This document shows positions 7,214 through 8,819 of a stretch of 8,819 nucleotides of DNA, one piece after another. Each line of letters begins with the position of its first letter. Position 1 is the first letter of the stretch. Both the position numbers and the translations under genes were made by a program. This DNA comes from Chitinophagales bacterium (GTDB lineage Bacteria > Bacteroidota > Bacteroidia > Chitinophagales > Chitinophagaceae). The notes beneath the pieces are model-generated. The model searched no databases and was not told the DNA's origin. It saw only the letters and a program-made list of their open reading frames with translations. Location: assembly GCA_015654495.1 (NCBI GenBank), contig JAATGW010000476.1, forward strand, positions 1 to 8,819, written 5' to 3'.

Positions 7214-7347
7214 GAAGCAGGATAAGGGGTTTTTGCGTGTGCTTTTGCTTTCGCAAATCAATATTATGATTAGCGATACAAATGTCTATTCAAAAAAGTC
7301 CCCGTAAAAATTATTGAGAAGAAGGGAATAAACTAAGCGATGAATGT

Positions 7348-7386
7348 AAAAAAGCTTTTCCCGGAAGCCTGTAGATGCGGTTCCGG
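7348..7386 (-). terminator. Likely rho-independent terminator or attenuator after the response regulator
   Basis: On the minus strand, CCGGAACC and GG-C-TTCCGG pair into an 8-bp stem with one bulged C and a 9-nt loop (7361-7386), followed after 7 nt by six Ts (7348-7353). It starts 13 nt beyond the regulator stop at 7400. The spacing between stem and T-tract is longer than ideal, so leaky termination or attenuation is possible. Confidence 0.45.
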
Positions 7387-7399
7387 ATGATGAAAAATA

Positions 7400-8092
7400 T
7401 CAGGAAGAATAACGATTGAAAAACTCTTCGTTATATGTTCTTCCGATAGGAAATTCCTTGTCATTTATAAAAATTGTTGTTCCTCTTACCGCTTCAATTT
7501 TGCTAAACGGCAGTATGAAACTGCGATGCACACGAATGAAATCAGCTGAAGGTAATTTCTCCATCATTTCTTTCATAGGCATCCTTGCCACAATGGTTTT
7601 CCGTTCTTTGATATGAATCTTAAGATAGTCAGCCAGGCCTTCAATATATAGAATATCAGCCAGGGGAATTTTTACCAGGCTGAAATCAGCGCGGACAAAA
7701 ATATATTTTTCTGCGCCCTGGTCTTTTTTATTGATGTAATCGAAATATTCCTGCGCTTTGGCAACTGCCTGGGTAAAACGCTTCTGGTTGACAGGTTTAA
7801 GTAAATAGTCAACGGCATTCAGTTCGTAGCTGATTGCTGCATATTCGCTGTATGCCGTAGTAAAAATCACCATGGTATTCTGCTGTAATGACTTTACTAA
7901 ATTAATTCCCGTCATAGCAGGCATTTGTATGTCACAGAAAATTAAGTCGGCAGGGAATTTCCGTAAATGCTTTAAGGCTTCTGTGGGCTTTGTAAAGGTT
8001 CTTTGCAGATTTATACCCGCACTTTTATCGCATAACGATTGGATCACTTTAAGTGCTAAAGGCTCGTCGTCTATCGCAATGGCATTAATCAT
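7400..8092 (-). CDS. LytTR-family response regulator
   Basis: A 230-residue two-component response regulator. The receiver domain spans about 1-118: acidic pocket D8-D9, phospho-acceptor Asp54 in F-C-D-I-Q-M-P, Thr79 in F-T-T-A and Lys99 in L-L-K-P. A LytTR DNA-binding domain follows at about 128-228: Y150-I-E-G-L-A-D-Y, then the F185-I-R-V-H-R-S-F box and the E215 region. All key receiver residues are present. It would bind paired direct repeats upstream of target genes; I could not identify such sites. The ATG overlaps the TGA of the upstream kinase remnant by 4 nt (ATGA, 8089-8092), so it was translationally coupled to a LytS/YehU-type sensor. Its nearest candidate target is the TonB receptor operon downstream, from which it is separated by about 186 nt and a possible terminator. 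Confidence 0.95.
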   Translation of the reverse strand: MINAIAIDDEPLALKVIQSLCDKSAGINLQRTFTKPTEALKHLRKFPADLIFCDIQMPAMTGINLVKSLQQNTMVIFTTAYSEYAAISYELNAVDYLLKPVNQKRFTQAVAKAQEYFDYINKKDQGAEKYIFVRADFSLVKIPLADILYIEGLADYLKIHIKERKTIVARMPMKEMMEKLPSADFIRVHRSFILPFSKIEAVRGTTIFINDKEFPIGRTYNEEFFNRYSS

Positions 8093-8172
8093 TGCAGGTT
8101 GATATGTAAAGAAACCGAGAATTCTTTGGGACTGTCGTTAATGACCAGTAAATGTTTTGATGGATAAATCAA
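8089..8172 (-). pseudogene. C-terminal remnant of the cognate LytS-type sensor histidine kinase
   Basis: Only the last 27 residues of a sensor histidine kinase remain recognisable: L-I-Y-P-S-K-H-L-L, then N-D-S-P-K-E-F-S-V-S-L-H-I-N-L and a stop. In LytS-type kinases of Bacteroidota this directly follows the G2 box (G-x-G-x-G-L-x-N-x-x-x-R-L), so the piece is the very end of the ATP-binding domain. It has the right position and a 4-nt overlap with the regulator start. Upstream of position 8172 the expected G2 box is missing and the sequence changes character. I read this as a truncation at or near 8173, biological or by misassembly. The His-box, N-box and membrane part are not in the window. 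The family call rests on the short C-terminus plus the genomic position. Confidence 0.65.
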
Positions 8173-8819
8173 AACTGCCGCCGCGCCTGTCCCTGACGAT
8201 CCCGGTAAACGCCGGGCGAACGTTGTTGGCGTAAAGCCTAAAATGCCAATTGCTGTTCCCTGCTGCTTAGGCCGCGATGGCTCCACGACCCGCGATCCCG
8301 AAGAAAACATGGGTCTGACAACAGCGTCAACAAGTGCGCTGAGCCGTGAGTGGTTCATGCCCTTAGCGCACCTCTTCTTTGCGGTGGTGGCCCCGTGGTG
8401 GAGAGTTTTATGGCGCGCAAAGCAGCGGCGCACTTGAGTCCGCATGGACGCCACATCACAACGATCAGTCAATGCTGCGCAACTTTCGTAACTAATGCTG
8501 GCTTGAAACATAGAGCATTGCGGGTCCTGCACTGCGCTTGTGACTAGTCCTTGGAGAGAGAAGACTACGACGGTGAAATGCAGGGGCCAGTTTGAGAGAG
8601 CGTGACAAGTTAATTTCACGTCAATAAGATAAGGCATAAGACTCGCACCGAACCCCATTCCGGCTTCGAAAGACTTGCAACTCGTTCTTCCTACGCTTGG
8701 AGTTACCCATGTGAGAAGCACGAAGTGCGTCAGGCACCTGCACCATCATCCCTGCGTCGATCCTCCGAGCAGTCCAGACTGGCAATCACTCCGATTGCAT
8801 ACCACCAAAACGCTGCATC
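8173..8819. other. GC-richer stretch of unknown origin with no recognisable gene
   Basis: This 647-nt segment is visibly richer in G and C than the rest of the window (GCG, CCG and CGCC words are common) and does not continue the kinase. One open frame on the minus strand runs from the kinase remnant out to about 8742 without a stop; its translation is rich in Cys, Ser, Arg, Trp and His, shows no domain I know, and looks like chance reading rather than protein. Plus-strand frames are short. I see no tRNA, rRNA, inverted terminal repeats, transposase motif or target-site duplication. It may be foreign DNA, a contig-end chimera or a junction with another replicon. Confidence 0.6.

Noticed and set aside
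7214..7261. Sixteen-codon N-terminal extension of the TonB receptor from the ATG at 7261
   Set aside because: It would place charged, non-signal residues before a complete signal peptide that starts at 7213.
8173..8260. Weak resemblance to a kinase G2 box upstream of the kinase remnant (GTAIG, then a frameshifted N-N-V-R-R-R-L)
   Set aside because: The pieces need a 17-nt and a 32-nt insertion plus a frameshift to line up, and there is no N-box or His-box farther upstream, so chance is the simpler explanation.
8243..8547. Two short overlapping plus-strand open frames in the GC-rich end segment
   Set aside because: Short, overlapping, without recognisable domains or start signals, and in sequence of doubtful origin.

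Overview
The window looks like a stretch of a Bacteroidota chromosome, most like Chitinophagales or Sphingobacteriales, at about 40% GC. The evidence is a TonB-dependent receptor with an N-terminal carboxypeptidase-regulatory-like domain, a DUF4249 lipoprotein, a LytTR response regulator, a fadD-type acyl-CoA ligase whose N-terminus has the usual MKGLMMDY-type start, and start codons without clear Shine-Dalgarno sequences. No rRNA, tRNA, CRISPR array or intact insertion sequence was seen.

Layout. Positions 1-433 (minus) hold the N-terminal third or less of an AMP-forming fatty-acyl-CoA ligase that runs off the left edge. It is divergent from a small secreted helical protein at 630-1130 (plus). 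The shared intergenic region contains a perfect 8-bp inverted repeat just upstream of the ligase. The gap 1131-1455 carries a degenerate inverted repeat built from CTATGTG units. Then come three well-spaced plus-strand genes: a DUF1493 acyl-carrier-protein-like protein with a C-terminal membrane helix (1456-1881), a secreted protein of unknown function with a JAMM-like HxH...TxxD motif (2118-2966), and an unrecognised cytosolic protein (3060-3530). Converging on them is a minus-strand block: a SMI1/KNR4 (SUKH) protein (3548-4060), a DUF4249 lipoprotein (4094-4888), a TonB-dependent receptor (4898-7213), a LytTR response regulator (7400-8092), and the last 27 codons of its sensor kinase (8089-8172).

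How the genes fit together. The receptor and the DUF4249 lipoprotein are 9 nt apart and form a familiar Bacteroidota outer-membrane pair, probably an uptake or surface-binding module with unknown ligand. The kinase and regulator overlap by 4 nt (ATGA), so they were a translationally coupled two-component system that may control the receptor operon. A hairpin plus T-tract just after the regulator suggests the two units are transcribed separately. The SUKH gene trails the DUF4249 gene by 33 nt and could be read through from it.

The most important oddity is at the right edge. Beyond about position 8172 the kinase reading breaks off and the sequence becomes GC-richer, with no recognisable gene to the end of the window. 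This is either a real rearrangement or insertion that destroyed the kinase, or an assembly chimera. I did not find convincing evidence of a complete new system. The strongest biological leads are the JAMM-like secreted protein and the membrane-anchored ACP-like protein lacking the phosphopantetheine serine.
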